Shown here piece after piece: positions 47,143-60,321 of a DNA stretch of 64,000 nucleotides. Position 1 is the stretch's first letter. The number at the start of each line of letters is the position of its first letter. The notes beneath the pieces are model-generated. The model had not been told where the DNA came from. It was given only the letters and a program-made list of their open reading frames with translations, and ran no database searches. The DNA comes from Thelephora terrestris (lineage: Eukaryota; Basidiomycota; Agaricomycetes; Thelephorales; Thelephoraceae): positions 1,612,001 through 1,676,000 of the forward strand of contig WIUZ02000005.1 in the NCBI GenBank assembly GCA_015956445.1. The letters are read 5' to 3'. The translations under genes were made by a program, and so were the position numbers.

Positions 47143-50020
47143 ATGGAAACCGAGCCCCAACGACTGAAGGAACAGGATGGAGCTCCCTCCTCGCTGAACG
47201 CGGCCATCGAAGTCGTGAATGTCTCAAAGGACCTCTGCGGTATCGCATCGGCCACGGTCGCATTTGGCTCTGTCAGCGCTCTCCTGACAATGATTAGGGT
47301 ACAACACTCCGTCTACTCTGCAACGATGGACTTCTGGCTCACAGCCGTCTAGGACTCGATGATCAACGAACGGGATTACGTCGAGCTCGGGTTATCTTGC
47401 GCTGATATCTGTAGAGTGCTTGATCGAGGGATCAGTGGAAACAATTCGCAGAACCTCTCTCAGCCTGTGCGGGAGGCGATAAGCCAACTGACAACGTTGG
47501 TTGATTCACCGGCAATGTGTTCCGTGAATTTCCTCGCTCAACGTGTTTTCGCAGGACCGTTGCAGATATCCAACGGAAGGCCACCAAACAAAGCATACGA
47601 GGTACAGCGTCCCGACTCCTTCACGCTAAGAACGATAAGGAAACAATCGCCGCCTGGAAATCAGATCTGAATAGGATGCTTCATATCTTCACTGTGCGCT
47701 CAGTCGTCCTAGCTCGATTGTGGCTGACCATTCGCTCCCAGGCTGAACTCGCAGTGAACGCATATGTAACTGTTTCTGACATCCGCCACGACGTCGCAAA
47801 TACACATAGCATCGTTTCCGATATTCACCGAAGCATGCTGAAAGATCCGGAAGGAATCAATGGCAAACATCAGTCTGTGAGTAACGCCCATACTCTACCC
47901 ACCGCCAGACAGCCACTCACAGTTTCCTAGGCTCGAACTAGGTCAGAAGCCTTTGCCGCTCATGGATATGGTGGCTGGCCCTTACCCTTGACAGATCTGG
48001 AGAATTACCTCCCTCACCGCCGAGAGCCTGTTTTGGCCGTGGGGCACTGACCGAGAAAATCATCGGTTTCGCAGAGACCCTCACTCCAAGCGCTCTCATC
48101 GGTGTTGGTGGGATTGGCAAGACATCCATCGCCTTGACTGTCCTCCATCACGACCGCATCAAGAAGCGTTTTGGCGAGAATCGTCGGTTCCTTCGTTGTG
48201 ACCAGTTTTCCGCATCGCGCGGCAATTTCCTCACCCGGCTTTCCAAAGTCATTGGTGCAGAGGTCGAAAACCCCGAGGATCTTGCTCCACTTCGCACGTT
48301 CCTATCCTCGAAGGAGACTATCATAGTACTTGACAATGCCGAATCAATTCTCGACCCGCAAGGAACGGACGCTCAGGAGATATACGCATTGGTGGAGGAA
48401 TTGAGCCAGTTGGAGACCGTCTGCCTCTGTATCACGTCCCGCATCTCGACAGTTCCTCCTGACTGCGAGACTCTTGACATTCCGACGTTACCTATGGAAT
48501 CCGCCCGTGACGCGTTTTATCGTATATTCAAGAGCCCCGGCCGACCGGCCCTCATCGACGTCGTCTTGGAGCAACTCGAATTCCACCCGCTTTCGATCAC
48601 CTTGCTCGCCACAGTCGCGCATCACAACAAGTGGGATACTGATCGATTGAACAAGGAATGGAAGAGACGAAGAACGGGCCTACTCCACACGCAACACAAC
48701 AAGAGTCTGGCATCCGCCATCGAGCTCTCACTTGCGTCCCCGATGTTCCAGGAGCTGGGCTCCGACGCCAGAGGGCTCCTCGGCATTGTCGCCTTCTTCC
48801 CCCAAGGCATCGACGAGAATAACCTCGAGTGGCTGTTTCCAGATATCTCTGACGGGCCAAACATTTTCGACAAGTTCTGCGTTCTGTCCCTCACATATCG
48901 AAGTGATGGATTCCTCACGATGTTGGCACCACTTCGAGATTACCTTCGTCCCAACGATCCCAACTTATATCCACTTCTTTGCGCGACAAAGGAGCGTTAC
49001 TTCAGCCGGCTATCGGTCCAGCTTCATCCAACCAGGCCCGGCTTTGGAGACGCGCGATGGATAACATCGGAGGATGCGAATGTCGAGCACCTGCTCGACG
49101 TCTTCACAACGGTCGACGAGAACTCAGGAATTGCGTGGACCGCTTGCGCCCATTTCATGGCACACCTCCTTTGGCATAAACCGCGGCTCACCGTGCTGAC
49201 GCCGAAGATCGAGGGACTACCGGACGATCATCCCTCCAAAATACAGTGCCTAATTCAGCTGGCGCTGTTGCTCGGCTCGGTCGGAAACCTTGCGAAGAAA
49301 AAACGCCTCCTTGCCCAAACACTGGAGCTCCAGGGAGGTCAGGGGGGCGATCTTCACGTGGCTCGGACGTTGAGGTACCTGGCCGAGGTAAATGGGCGGC
49401 TAGGCCTCTTCGCGGAAGGGATACTACAAGCGGAAGAAGCGTTGGCAATTTTTGAACGACTCGACGACGAATCGGAACGAGCATCTACTCTGTGCCGCCT
49501 TTCGTGGCTGTTCTACGACAGCAGGCAGATCGATGCCGCGGAAGCAGCCGTATTGCGGTGCATGGACCTCCTTCCGGAAGAAGGCAAGCAATTTCGGATG
49601 TGCCAATGCCAATGTGTTCTCGGGAACATATGCCGTTCAAGGGGAGAGACGGGGAAGGCCATTGAATACTTCGAGACAGCCCTCAGGATTGCATCCACTT
49701 TCGATTGGCAGGATCAACTTTTCTGGAATCATTATTCCTTGGCAGAACTCTTTTTCGAAAAAGACAAGCTGGACGACGCCCACGCCCACGTCGAACGCGC
49801 TAAACTGCACGCGATCGATAACCCATACTTTCTGGGTCGTGCGACGGAACTGGAGGCGGAGTTTTGGTACAAGGAGCGCAGGTTCGAAGCGGCGAAGTCG
49901 GGCGCCACACGCGCCGTTGAGTTGTATGAGAAGCTCGAGGCCACAAAGTACCTGCGGCGCAGTGGGGTTCTTCTTCAGCGGATCGAAGCTGATCTAGTCG
50001 CTTCGGAGTCCGATTTTTAG
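47143..50020 (+). CDS. NLR-like STAND protein B (helical N-domain, NB-ARC/NACHT, TPR)
   Basis: A paralogue of genes A and C with the same exon plan. The ATG at 47143 starts METEPQRLKEQDGA. The first two exons code the helical N-domain (FGSVSALLTMIR, then DYVELGLSCADICRVL). The third begins TVADIQRKAT. A linker exon with a coiled-coil look (VTVSDIRHDVANTHSIVSDI) follows, then the 11-base microexon and the long ATPase-TPR exon from 47995. The ATPase has GVGGIGKTSIAL, IVLDNAESILDP, CITSRIST, and FHPLSITLLATVAHHN. TPR-like pairs follow (GNICRSRGETGKAIEYFETAL, LAELFFEKDKLDDAHAHVE). It ends LVASESDF. The N-domain is likely a death-fold-type four-helix bundle (HeLo or MLKL-N like); this is inferred. 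Confidence 0.87.
47931..47941 (+). other. 11-base microexon of NLR-like gene B
   Basis: GCTCGAACTAG between the acceptor TTCCTAG and donor GTCAGA. With phase-0 entry and two leftover bases it joins to the exon at 47995, giving ARTRSGELPPSPP, in register with the paralogues. Confidence 0.75.
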
Positions 50021-50802
50021 GGTAATTTCTTCGAAACAATTCCAGTCCCTGTATTGGTTGAAGTTGACTGTAGATTATCAGCTCGGGGAACCAAATCATG
50101 ACACCGGTGATTGTCTCGGTCTCCCTAGATGTATGCCCCCTCTCCCTTTGTCATTCAATTGTCCGTTGTCTTTTCTTTTCTTATACTCCCTTCTCCCGGT
50201 TTCGAGGAAGCCGGATCTTGTGTTGGTTTTCATCCTGTACCCGCCCATGCGGTGTTCCATATTTGCTGCTATTTTCCAACGTATTTTGCGTCATTGGCCT
50301 CATTCTAGGACATTTCGGTCTCTGTTATCAGAAGTAACTTTCGGATTCAACACGATGATCGTCGGATATGAAGATGCCATCGAAAACCGAATTTTGCGGC
50401 CTTGTAGTTGTACAAATCGCTTCGGCCCGCCTCACAAATGCGCTCGATACCACCGCGAGGCCGCTTAGCTAGTCTCCTCTGGCAGACTACGTGTTATCAA
50501 CGACTGTTGCGGGTGAGGCATGTAGCGTGCAACTCAAGGGGGAGCTGGAGCGCTAATTTTTCATCGATCGCGACTTCGTTCGTGGGCTTCCTCCTTGCTC
50601 TGACTGTGGGTCCTATTCGTGAAAGGTCCCCGCTGAAGTCGCAAAATTATTTCGCTAGGCTGACTTTCTCCAGACGCGTACACCTAAACCTTCCCGTTAT
50701 TTGAGCTTCCACTTTCCCCCGCTGGGGTATCTGTTCGTTACTTGTACGGTACAGACCAACTCCGATCAACGGTGCCCCACGCCTCTATGCGAACCACATC
50801 AA
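50021..50802. other. NLR B-IRC3 spacer
   Basis: About 780 bases with T/C-rich stretches and no recognised gene. Open frames of up to about 135 codons have no domain and are taken as chance. Confidence 0.35.
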
Positions 50803-53353
50803 ATGCGATGGAGGTCGTTTATCCCGAGAGTCCCATACCTCCGCTACGCTCACACCACTACGCTCAAGCTGCGACCCTACCAAGAGACATGTCTTGAATC
50901 TTGCCTGGACGCTCTCAGGGAGGGTTCCACTAAGATTGGCGTGTCTCTCCCAACCGGAGCTGGCAAGACTGTAGTCTTCGTGTCCCTTCTGGAACGGTTA
51001 CAGGCATTATCCAGAAGTCCCGAAGCAACTCGTTCCCTGGTCATCGTCAACAGCGTCGAATTGGCTCGACAGGCGGCGGATCAGGCACGGAAACTCTTTC
51101 CCCATTGGACAGTAGAAATAGAACAAGGGGCACGACATACCGCGTCTGGGGTCGCTGACGTGTGCGTAATGTTCATTTCTCTTTTGACCTCGGCGTTGAC
51201 GCACGCACCTTCTCCAGCACTGTTGCAACGTACCAGACGCTGCTCAGGACTCCGCGACTTCAAAAGTTTGACCCAGCGGGACTGAGGGCCGTTATTGTGG
51301 ATGAGGCGCACCACGCTGCCGCACCCTCCTACCGCCACATTCTTTCTCACTTCAATTCGAGCATCAAGAGCCCCCAAACTGTCCAAGGTGCTGAGAGCGG
51401 GACCGAAAGTCTGGCGATCCCTCCCGCCCAGCACAGTGTGCCGATCATCGGATTTTCTGCCACGTTCAGTCGACACGATGGGCTTGCATTAGGTTCGGTA
51501 TTTGACCGGATCGTGTACCACCGCGACTTTCTGGAAATGATCAAAGAAGAATGGTGAGCCGTATATACATTATAACTCACCCTCGATCCGCGCTCACATA
51601 GACTCCGGGGTAGGTTATGCAATGTGCGATTCACCTGCGTACAGGCGGATATAAATCTCAAGGAGGTGACCATAAATTCCGCCACTGGGGACTACAACCC
51701 CACCAGTCTGGCAAGCGTCATCAACACTGAGACGCTGAACTCCTTGGTTGTGCAAACTTGGCTCGACAAATCTGGTACGCGAGTTTCCGGGTGGTTGACT
51801 GCACTCCTCATTTTCGCGACGCAGGCGATCGCAAATCCACTCTGGTGTTTTGCGTCAACCTTTCGCACGTCAGGGAGCTCACACAGGCGTTTCGCGATGC
51901 GGGAATCGACGCCAGATACGTGCACTCCAAAACACCTGCAGCCGAGCGGAAATTGTTGGTGGGAGCTTTCAAAGCGGGGGAATACCCGGTTCTCGTGAAT
52001 TGCGGTACGCCGTCCTTGCCTCTATATTCTAGGTTCAAATCTGATGCCGCGGAACTGTCCAGCAATCTTGACTGAGGGAGCGGACATCCCAAGCATCGAA
52101 TGCGTCATCGTTGCTCGACCAACACGGTCGCGGAATATCATGACTCAGATGGTTCGCCTTTCGGACTGACCGCTTCCCCCTCGAGTGGACATTGATGGAC
52201 CTCCATAGATTGGACGCGGAATGAGACTCTCCCCGGAAACTGGGAAGAAAGATTGCCGAATCATAGATTTTATCGACATCGCTGGTCGAACGCCTGGTCT
52301 TGTATCCACTCCGACCCTTTTCGGCCTTGATCCATCCGAAATAGTTGATGGTAAACCACTTGTTTCTTTCTGGTGGAGGCAGTATCTAACTTCCGGGTAG
52401 ATGAACCCCTAGAATCTTTACGAGAACGAGCCCAGGAACAGGAAAAGGGAGCCGGCGTAGGATTCGCGACCGAGAACGCGAATGTTCCTATGGAAGTACC
52501 CTTCCCAGAATCTGTCACTTATGCAGACTACGACAACCCGTTCGCGTTCATTGGGGAAAGTTGCGGGACCACCTCAGTCGTTCACCAGTTGAGTCCATTG
52601 GCTTGGGTCAGCGTTGGCGGGGAGACCTACATCCTTGAGTGTCTCGGTGAAGGTTTCATCCGCGTTGGGCCGTTGGCAGATCCAAAAGGTAATTCCCCCT
52701 ACTTTTCTTCACCCTGAACTGTCTAACTCAAAGACTCAGAGCCGGGAGCCGACTTCCAAGCGCATTATATCCCGGTTGCGTGGGATAAAACTACAGCAAG
52801 GGCGTTCAAGCTTTCACCATACCTGCGTCCCCGTCAAATTATGCGGGCGGAAAACCTCGAGCAGGCCATCCGAGGCTCAGACTTGTACGTAAAGAAGAAT
52901 GTGGCCAAAGGGCAAAAATTCCCTGGGTCCGTGGTCGTCATCTTGAGTCTATCTAGTTCCCGCGGCTGAGAGTTGTTTTTGGTTAGGCTTATGCGGCGAG
53001 CGAAATGGAGAACACAACCTGCGACGGCGAGCCAGAAAAGTTTTGTCGAAGCCCGTTGGAATAAGGTGCCGAAGTATGCTCAAGGGAAGGTGGTGGATGA
53101 CGCGGCTCGCAGCCTTCGTGTCCAAAGGTTGACGAAAGGGGAGGCTGCGAACATCATTACGCGGGTTAAACACGGTGCCATGGTATTTGTCTAGCTCGAC
53201 GACTACTTCGCGGTGGGACTAACCTAGCGCCTTTTGTAGAGCAGATATGAACGTAAGATGAAGGCGTTGAAGAAGGAGGAGCAACTGCAATTAAAGGAAC
53301 TCAGGAGACAAGCTCGAGAAGTAGTTACTGTGGGCCCGCTTGCAGCTCAATAG
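50803..53353 (+). CDS. IRC3: mitochondrial SF2 helicase, IRC3 type
   Basis: A DEAD/H-box helicase that in yeast acts on mitochondrial DNA branch structures. Start at [20 protein letters not shown], a mitochondrial-type presequence. Motifs: [10 protein letters not shown] (Q-like), PTGAGKT (I), [12 protein letters not shown] (Ia), [15 protein letters not shown] (II), [11 protein letters not shown] (III), [18 protein letters not shown] (IV), [19 protein letters not shown] (V) and, across an intron, [11 protein letters not shown] (VI). A C-terminal part with a basic helix ([21 protein letters not shown]) ends VGPLAAQ. The helicase motifs are complete. About 12 exons. It lies between NLR-like genes B and C on the same strand. 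Confidence 0.88.
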
Positions 53354-54001
53354 TTCACAGCATCGACATAATCCTGCGGTTTCGCGTTCAGTTTTCCGAT
53401 CAGGAAATTGGAGCAAGCCGCTCTGCAAAACCAACAATGAGACCCGTTAGCCATTGGAAACGCTGACCTCTTGGGAGGCTATGATCCTCGACGTAGCCTG
53501 TTCATCGAGTGGGATGGGGTGTTTATAGAGGACATGAAAGGGGTAAAAACACAGCGAAAGTGTGAACGAGCAATGGAACAAAAAATAACGCGCGTGCACG
53601 AAGTCTTGAAAAGCACCCGGACGGAGCGCTATTGAGAGAAGGGGAGAGATACGAGCGGTGCCCCCCAGTCAGGATGTTTCTCGGCATTATCATCCCGATT
53701 CTGCGACCCATGATCGGCATCCGGCGCGAAGAATTGATGAATGAGTGCTGCAAGCCATACGATTCATCCTATCCTGATGGAAACTGCTTCAGACTTCGAT
53801 GCAGGCCTTTCTCTGGCAGGCACGGACAATCCAATCCACAGTCTCGACCGGCTGGATTAAACCTGGTCCCTGCTGGTGTCTGAACCAGGAAACAATGGTG
53901 CGCGTAGCTTGAAATCCACCAGCGCATCAGATGGCGCTATCTGCACTAGTTCTCATTGGGTCTGCCACGCAGTGTTATCGCAACCACCTCAACCTTCGAC
54001 A
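53354..54001. other. IRC3-NLR C spacer
   Basis: About 650 bases with no gene I can support. It is the presumed promoter of NLR-like gene C. Confidence 0.35.
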
Positions 54002-56993
54002 ATGGCTACAAAATACAAGCGGCCAAAGGGACGGGACGGCGCCATCTCCGCGTTGAATGTAGCCATCGATGGTTTCAGTCTTGCGAAGGAGATCTCGAGT
54101 GCAACACCCGCCAAGGCCGTTTTCGGTTCGGTCAGCATCCTCTTGGGTATGATCAAGGTAACTTCGTTTTTACTCTGCAGAGATGTGCGCCCGCTTCACG
54201 TTTGTCCAGGACACCATGGCCAACGAACAAGATTACGTCGATCTCGGACTGCACTGCGCCAAGATCTGCGAAACCCTCAAGCGGGGGATGGACAAGACGA
54301 AGCAAGAAGACTTCAGCAAATGCTTATGTGAGGCGATAGATCAGCTAAAGGCGTGAGTCGGGTCGACGGCACATAGTTTGGATCGCCCACTGACAACGCG
54401 TTTGGCCGCAGGACTGTTGAGGAGATCCGAGGGAACGTCACCAAGCAGAGTGGACGCCACCCGGTTTTCAGATTCATCCGTTCTAGAAACGATAAGGACC
54501 AGATCGCGGGTTGGTGGTCAGAACTTAACAGGATTCTTCAGGTCTTCCACGTACGCCCAGTCCCTTTTTACTCGGTCGTCACTCATTTATCATCTTTCAG
54601 ATCGAGTTGGCCATAGACACCAACGCGACAGCCTCGAAAACCGAAGCAACTGTTTCCAAAATTGACGGGGAGGTGTCAAAGCTCCGGGAGGAAATCCGTA
54701 GTCAGGTTCGCCCGGTAAGAGCTCGTGAGGTGCACTCAGCCCACAAGAATTCTGACAACTGTCTAGACTAAAACTAGGTCAGCAACTACAATTTTCAAGG
54801 ATCCACTACCTAATGCTACTGCCTAGCACACCTGGAGAATCGCCTCCCCCTATGCCGAGGGCCTGCTTTGGACGCGATACCCTGATCAAAAGGATTGTCG
54901 ATCTCGCCGAAGACCTCCATCCGATGGCCCTCATTGGCGCAGGTGGGATTGGAAAAACATCCATCGCCCTCACCGTTCTCCAACACGATCGTATCAAGGA
55001 GCGGTTTGGCGATCACCGACGCTTCATACGTTGCGATCAGTTCCCAGCTTCGCGAACCAATTTCCTCGCCCAACTCTCCAAGGTCACCGGGGCCGGCATC
55101 GAAACCCCCGAGGACCTGGCCTCCCTTCGACAATACCTATCCTCCAAGCAAATGTTCATTGTTCTTGACAATGCTGAATCCATCCTCGATCCACCAGGAG
55201 ACAGCGGGAAGGAGATCTACGACGCAGTGGAGGAGCTAGCCCGGTTCCCCGGCATTTGTCTCTGTATCACGTCCCGCATCACTACCATCCCTCCTGACTG
55301 CAAACGCCTTGACATCCCGACCCTCTCGGTGGAGGCCGGGTGCGAGGCATTCTATGGTATCTACGGCCTTGGCCGGTCGGATGTTGTCGGCGACATCTTG
55401 AAGCAACTCGACTTCCACCCGCTGTCAATCACTCTGCTCGCCACCGCCGCCTGGAGAAATGGGTGGAACAACAGTCGGCTGGCCAGGGAGTGGGAGCGAC
55501 GCCAAACGGGTGTGCTTCAGACGGGGCACAACAAGGGCCTTGCGGATACGATCGAGCTCTCGCTCGCCTCCCCGATGTTCAAAGCGCTTGGCCCCGACAC
55601 CCGGGGGCTGCTCGGAGTCATCGCGTTCTTCCCACAAGGGGTCGACGAGAACAATCTTGACTGGCTATTCCCCACAATCTCCAACCGATCCACCATCTTC
55701 GACACGTTCTGCGCCCTTTCTCTGACGCACCGAAGCGGGGAATTCGTCACGATGCTCGCCCCACTCCGCGATTACCTTTCTCCCAAGGATCCCACGTCGT
55801 CCCCACTCCTCTGCACAGTCAAGAAACATTACTTCACCCGGTTGTCGGCAGAACTTAATCCTGGCCTACCCACTTTTGGGGATACGCGGTGGATCGTGTC
55901 CGAAGATGTCAATACCGAGCACCTTCTCAATGTTTTCACGTCTATTGACGCAAACTCGGACGATGTTTGGGATGCATGCGGAAAGTTTTTGTCGCACCTC
56001 TTGTGGCACAAGCCGCGGTACACCATACTAAGGCAAAAGATAGAAGGGCTTCCCGACGAACATCCCTCCAAGCGCGATTGCCTGTTTCACCTCGCACGGT
56101 TGCTTGGAGGAATTGGAAATCAATCGGAAAGACACCGGCTCCTTACTCACGTCCTGGGGCTCGAGAGAGAACGTGGGAGTGATATATCCATTGCTGACAC
56201 GTTATGTTCGCTCTCTAATGCAAACCGGGAGCTGGACCTCCACGAGGAAGGAATACAACAAGGGAAGGAAGCGTTAGCTATTTACCAACGCCTCGGCAAC
56301 ACAACCAGACAAGCAGAATGTCAGTTGAACCTTGCTTGGTTGTTTTATGGTAACGAACAGTATGATGCGGCAGAAGAGGCCGCATCTCGTGCGATCGGAC
56401 TCCTCCCGGAGAAAGGCGAAGAATTTCGGGCCAGTCGATCTCACCGTGTCCTTGGTCGCATACATCATTCGAAGGGCGAGGGGGAGAAGGCCATACACCA
56501 TTTCGAGGAGGCCCTCAGAATTGCGTCCTCTTTCAAATGGCCCAGTGAGCAGTTTTGGATCCATTACGCCATGGCGGAGCTGTTTTCTGACGAAGGCCAG
56601 TTCGACGATGCACACGCTCACATCGAACAAGCCAAGTCATTCGCTGGCGATGATATGTATCAACAGGGCCGCGCAATGCAACAATGGGCCGATATCTTGT
56701 TTAAAGAAGGCAAGCTCAAAGAGGCGATGTCTGAGGCATTGTGCGCACTGGAGGCCTATGAAAAGCTCGGAGCAGCGAGGGCTGCAGAGAACTGCAGGAA
56801 TCTCCTCCTGAATATTGAGCAAACAATGGAAGGTCGGGCCGCCTCTGGTGAATCAGATTCTGATGGTGAGTTTCCAGGAACGATGTCACTTTTTACACCT
56901 GTTGACTTTCTCCCTTATCAGATTGTACGCTATCCGAAACCTCTGAGCATCCCCCCTCCCCTTGAGGCAAATACCAGCACTCCAAGACGCTGA
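54002..56993 (+). CDS. NLR-like STAND protein C (helical N-domain, NB-ARC/NACHT, TPR)
   Basis: The third paralogue, likely the best-preserved. It starts MATKYKRPKGRDGAISALNV. The helical N-domain spans exons 1-2 (FGSVSILLGMIK, DYVDLGLHCAKICETLKRGM), then TVEEIRGNVTK. A linker (IDTNATASKTEATVSKIDGE) precedes the 11-base microexon, and the long exon starts at 54827. ATPase motifs: GAGGIGKTSIAL, FIVLDNAESILDPP, CITSRITT, FHPLSITLLATAAWRN. TPR-like repeats run to the C-terminus (LAWLFYGNEQYDAAEEAA, HHSKGEGEKAIHHFEEAL). The end is GESDSDG with either read-through to 56993 or a last intron (donor GTGAGT) and a stop near 56965. A role in recognition and cell death is inferred from architecture. Confidence 0.87.
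54767..54777 (+). other. 11-base microexon of NLR-like gene C
   Basis: ACTAAAACTAG between the acceptor CTGTCTAG and donor GTCAGC. It joins to the exon at 54827, giving TKTSTPGESPPP, in register with genes A and B. Confidence 0.75.
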
Positions 56994-57339
56994 CCATGCA
57001 TTTGGAGCCACGCCCCATCCCCGAACGTGACACCCCCCATCATCATTGTCACCCTCCTTATTCCCTCTTCTCCCAGAAGCCATTTCCTGGTCTCGATTTA
57101 CTTCCAATGATTGTATTCCACACTGTATGTTTCCCAGTCACTGCACGGAATGAGATAAACCGTACATCGGGGTGATGGGTTGCCGAGCAGCGGTCGGTTG
57201 CACGGCCCGGTGACTCTCTGATGTGTCTTTTTATCTCTTCAAAAGGGGAAGGAATGTATCACTATCCTCGTTAACTCGCTCAAACAAATGTTTTGCGTGC
57301 ATTGCGTCAAATAATTTGGCTCGGGCGTATGGCTCAAGA
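56994..57339. other. NLR C-pseudouridine gene convergent spacer
   Basis: 3' regions of two tail-to-tail genes. No coding signal is seen. Confidence 0.4.
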
Positions 57340-60321
57340 CTACAAAGAAAGAGACGGAGACACTGCGAATTCACTCTGCAATGTCAACACAGCCGCTGCC
57401 TGTGCGTCTTCCAAAATTCCCTTTAATGACTCTGGGTCCTCGAACCCATTCGGGTCCTGTACCAATGACGCAAGTATGGATGCGACGAGGGTGTCCCCAG
57501 CTCCCGTCACGTTAATGATCGATTCTAGTCGGAGGCGATTGGCGGGGAAGTGTTGCAACACAACGATGTCGCCATTCCCACTTCCGTTGGATACGATATA
57601 CCGCTTATGGATGTTGCTCCTCTCGGATGCCCATTTGGTCTGACGCGAGACCCGCATGACGACTACCACCCCTCGTTCACCGCATTTGATGACTAAGTGT
57701 TGGAAGAACGGGAGGAGGTTGATAGCCATCTGAGCTATCCCTCCTTCAGTAAGGAACGAGAGAGTCCCGGTCGTCCCTCCTGGACGAGGAGAAGTGGGCA
57801 ACCTCGCCAAATGGTCCAATTCCATTCGGAACTGAGAGCTGAGACCGAAGGAGTCGAGCGTTTTCCACCACGCCGGGGCGCTGGTAAGATCCACATTATC
57901 AGATTGGGTTACCCGCCAAAGTTCCTCGAGTTCCAGGATGTTGGGACTCGCGAAGGCGATTGGGGCACTCGTACGATTTGGTTCGGACGAAAGAGAAGCG
58001 GAGATTGAAGGGATAATCCGTGTCGATTTGGGAACGGACGTCGGTTCAAAAAAGACTGCCACAGGGATTGTTAGTTTGGTCGTGTGGATTGATTGGGACG
58101 GGTCTCACCAGTTTTCCCGTGCCGATTGCAGTGTGACACAATGTCTGTAATCGCCGACGCCTTCAAGTTGCCGTCCACAGCAACTACGTTCGGATTGTAC
58201 CGGTTTAATTGTTCGACAACCTACGTGAATGCAGTGATTAGTGTGGTGAAGTTGTGAAGGAGGAAAGGCTTACAGCCTTGCCTTCCAGAGACTCGATTAT
58301 ATCCATATCAGCTACGCCAGTGATCAATCCTCCTTCGGTATCCATCACCATATTGCATACGGCGGATGCCTTTTCAGGGACGAGGATCAGGCCGTCTGTT
58401 CGCATGCCCATCCGTGAGAGCTCCTCCCGCAAAACCCCGCCCACGATGTCTTCGCCGACAAAAGAGATCAGGACAGGCGCCTGTGAGAGATGTTCCTTGG
58501 ACAAGATCCGGTGCGTCGCCTCTGCGATGTTTCTGCCCACGCCCCCAGGTGAGAGAGACACCGAACCAGATGTCGTAGAGTGCAGACAAAGAGTCGTTTC
58601 CATGCTGGACTGCTTACGCGCCCTGGATGTGATGTCCATTGCAGCTGAACCAATGATGACCAAGGGAGAAGAGGATCCGGGTTGGTATGATTGCTCAGAT
58701 GACTGAGCGACACATCGAGGCGGTATGGTGGAGGTCTTGTCTACTTGGTGATGCTTCAATGTGACGGGGTACTTTGACCACGAATCAGATTTAAAACCGA
58801 TCCCAAAAGATAAATCACCTACAGATTTTTCGCCCACTTCGACCACTTGCTCAGCCGCTAGCCTCGCATAGGATGCAGCAATTTGACCACCTATGTATAG
58901 GAAGTCGCATGAGCTCTAGAGAAACGTAGGTGAGTGACCCACCGATCATCGAAGTGTTCTCGATCAGTGCTACGTCTGGGGAATCTGGTGAACAAAATTG
59001 GGACGTGACGCAGAGAGAACCACGCACTGCTCAGGAGAGATTTTCCACCAGTAAGTTCGCCAACTCGTTTCAGAATCCAAGGGGTCACTTCCTTCCCACG
59101 TTTGCTGATTCCGTTTTCTTCTGCCTCTTGCACGGCGTCCTCGACGGCTTTCTGAATGGCTTCGCTCATGGAGTGATACTTTGTTGGAATCGGTGTTGCG
59201 AAAATAACGCCGTTCTTCATTCCAAGCTGTTCCTGCACATCTGTGATACTCCGAGATTCGGTCACAGTGTCGTATAGTGATCGTCACAACGCGTACTCAT
59301 GATTCTCGCAGCGTCCGTGGGATTGTCCACTCGCCAAGGACTCTGATGGGTAACATGTATGAGTCAATTGTGTGACACATAATGAGGCGCACACCTGCCT
59401 TGAAGCCACTTTTGTGGCTATAGAACGCGGGGAAATCATCGGTCTGACCGTAAGTGACTACTGGGACGCCCAGTGTCTCCTTCATCGACTGATTAGCCCA
59501 GCATCCAACGTTCGTGACTTACCGAACTGACGAGATATTCCAATGTCCTACGTTGGTCCCGGGTGAGATCGAGGGATATTTACGATGGAAGGCTCAGGGT
59601 GCTGACCTTCCTATGTCGAGGATGGACTTTACCCCTGCAGAGATAAGCGCAACAGGGCACCTCGTTAACTCCGGCAAATCTGCCGAGATATCCAGGGCTG
59701 CGAGGAGGGGTTTAGTACGAGGTTTAAGAGACCGGACAAACAATTTACTATCTTGACCCGCACGGTGAACACCTCCCAGACTAAGAACATACGAGGACTG
59801 AGTGCCATATATGCGTCTCAACTGTGGTAGATAACGCACCCTCCTGTCGCGAAGGCCTGACGGAATGTCAGAATTCAATCTGTTGAAGAGAATAGGCTAG
59901 GCCGTACCTTTATGCCAGCGAGTGCGGCGAAAACGAGAGTAGCACTGCAAGTGGTCCCCCCGTCTCTCTTTAGCGCAATGGCAGCACCGATATCCCTTCT
60001 CGAAAGCTTCACTGGGCCATTCTTGCCTTCCGCTAACCGTTCGAGCTCGTGTGGCTCGAGCCCGATCTTGACGCGACCCTCAATAAGTCCAATGGTAGCG
60101 GGTACGCTTCCGGATGCCCTGACGTTCCGCTCGACAGTCCTAGCCGTTTCCAGGTTTACAGGGTGTGGCATTCCGTGGGTTATGATGGTGGATTCGAGGG
60201 CAACGACTGGCTGTCGGGCATGTAGCGCCTCCGCGACTTCGGGGTGAATGTCTACAAGAGCATTGTTCTTGAGAGCGGTGACCAAGGAATGGATACCACG
60301 TTTAGATGCGCGACCGAGCAT
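57340..60321 (-). CDS. pseudouridine-5'-phosphate glycosidase and PfkB kinase fusion
   Basis: A bifunctional enzyme expected to phosphorylate pseudouridine (C-terminal PfkB kinase) and split pseudouridine 5'-phosphate into uracil and ribose 5-phosphate (N-terminal glycosidase). Start at MLGRASKRGIHSLV, possibly a mitochondrial presequence. The glycosidase (PsuG/IndA family) shows VVALESTIITHGMPHPVN, GRVKIGLEPHELERLA, SRRDIGAAIALKRDGGTTCS, GGVHR.AGQ.., DISADLPELTRCPV, DIGRTLEYLETLGVPVV-like and GVIFATPIPTKYHSM. A linker then leads to the kinase: SPLVIIGSAAMDITSRA, SPGGVGRNIAEATHRI, FVGEDIVGG and the catalytic NVTGAGDT near the end. Both active-site regions are intact. About ten introns. Confidence 0.9.

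Noticed and set aside
50021-50802. Mobile element between NLR B and IRC3
   Set aside because: No terminal repeats, target duplication or transposase or polymerase motif could be seen.
53632-53883. Short frame with a hydrophobic run upstream of NLR-like gene C
   Set aside because: No homology, no good leader, and composition like intergenic sequence.
57340-60321. Recent bacterial transfer of the pseudouridine gene
   Set aside because: The gene is full of host-type introns and the same fusion is widespread in eukaryotes, so a recent transfer is not supported.
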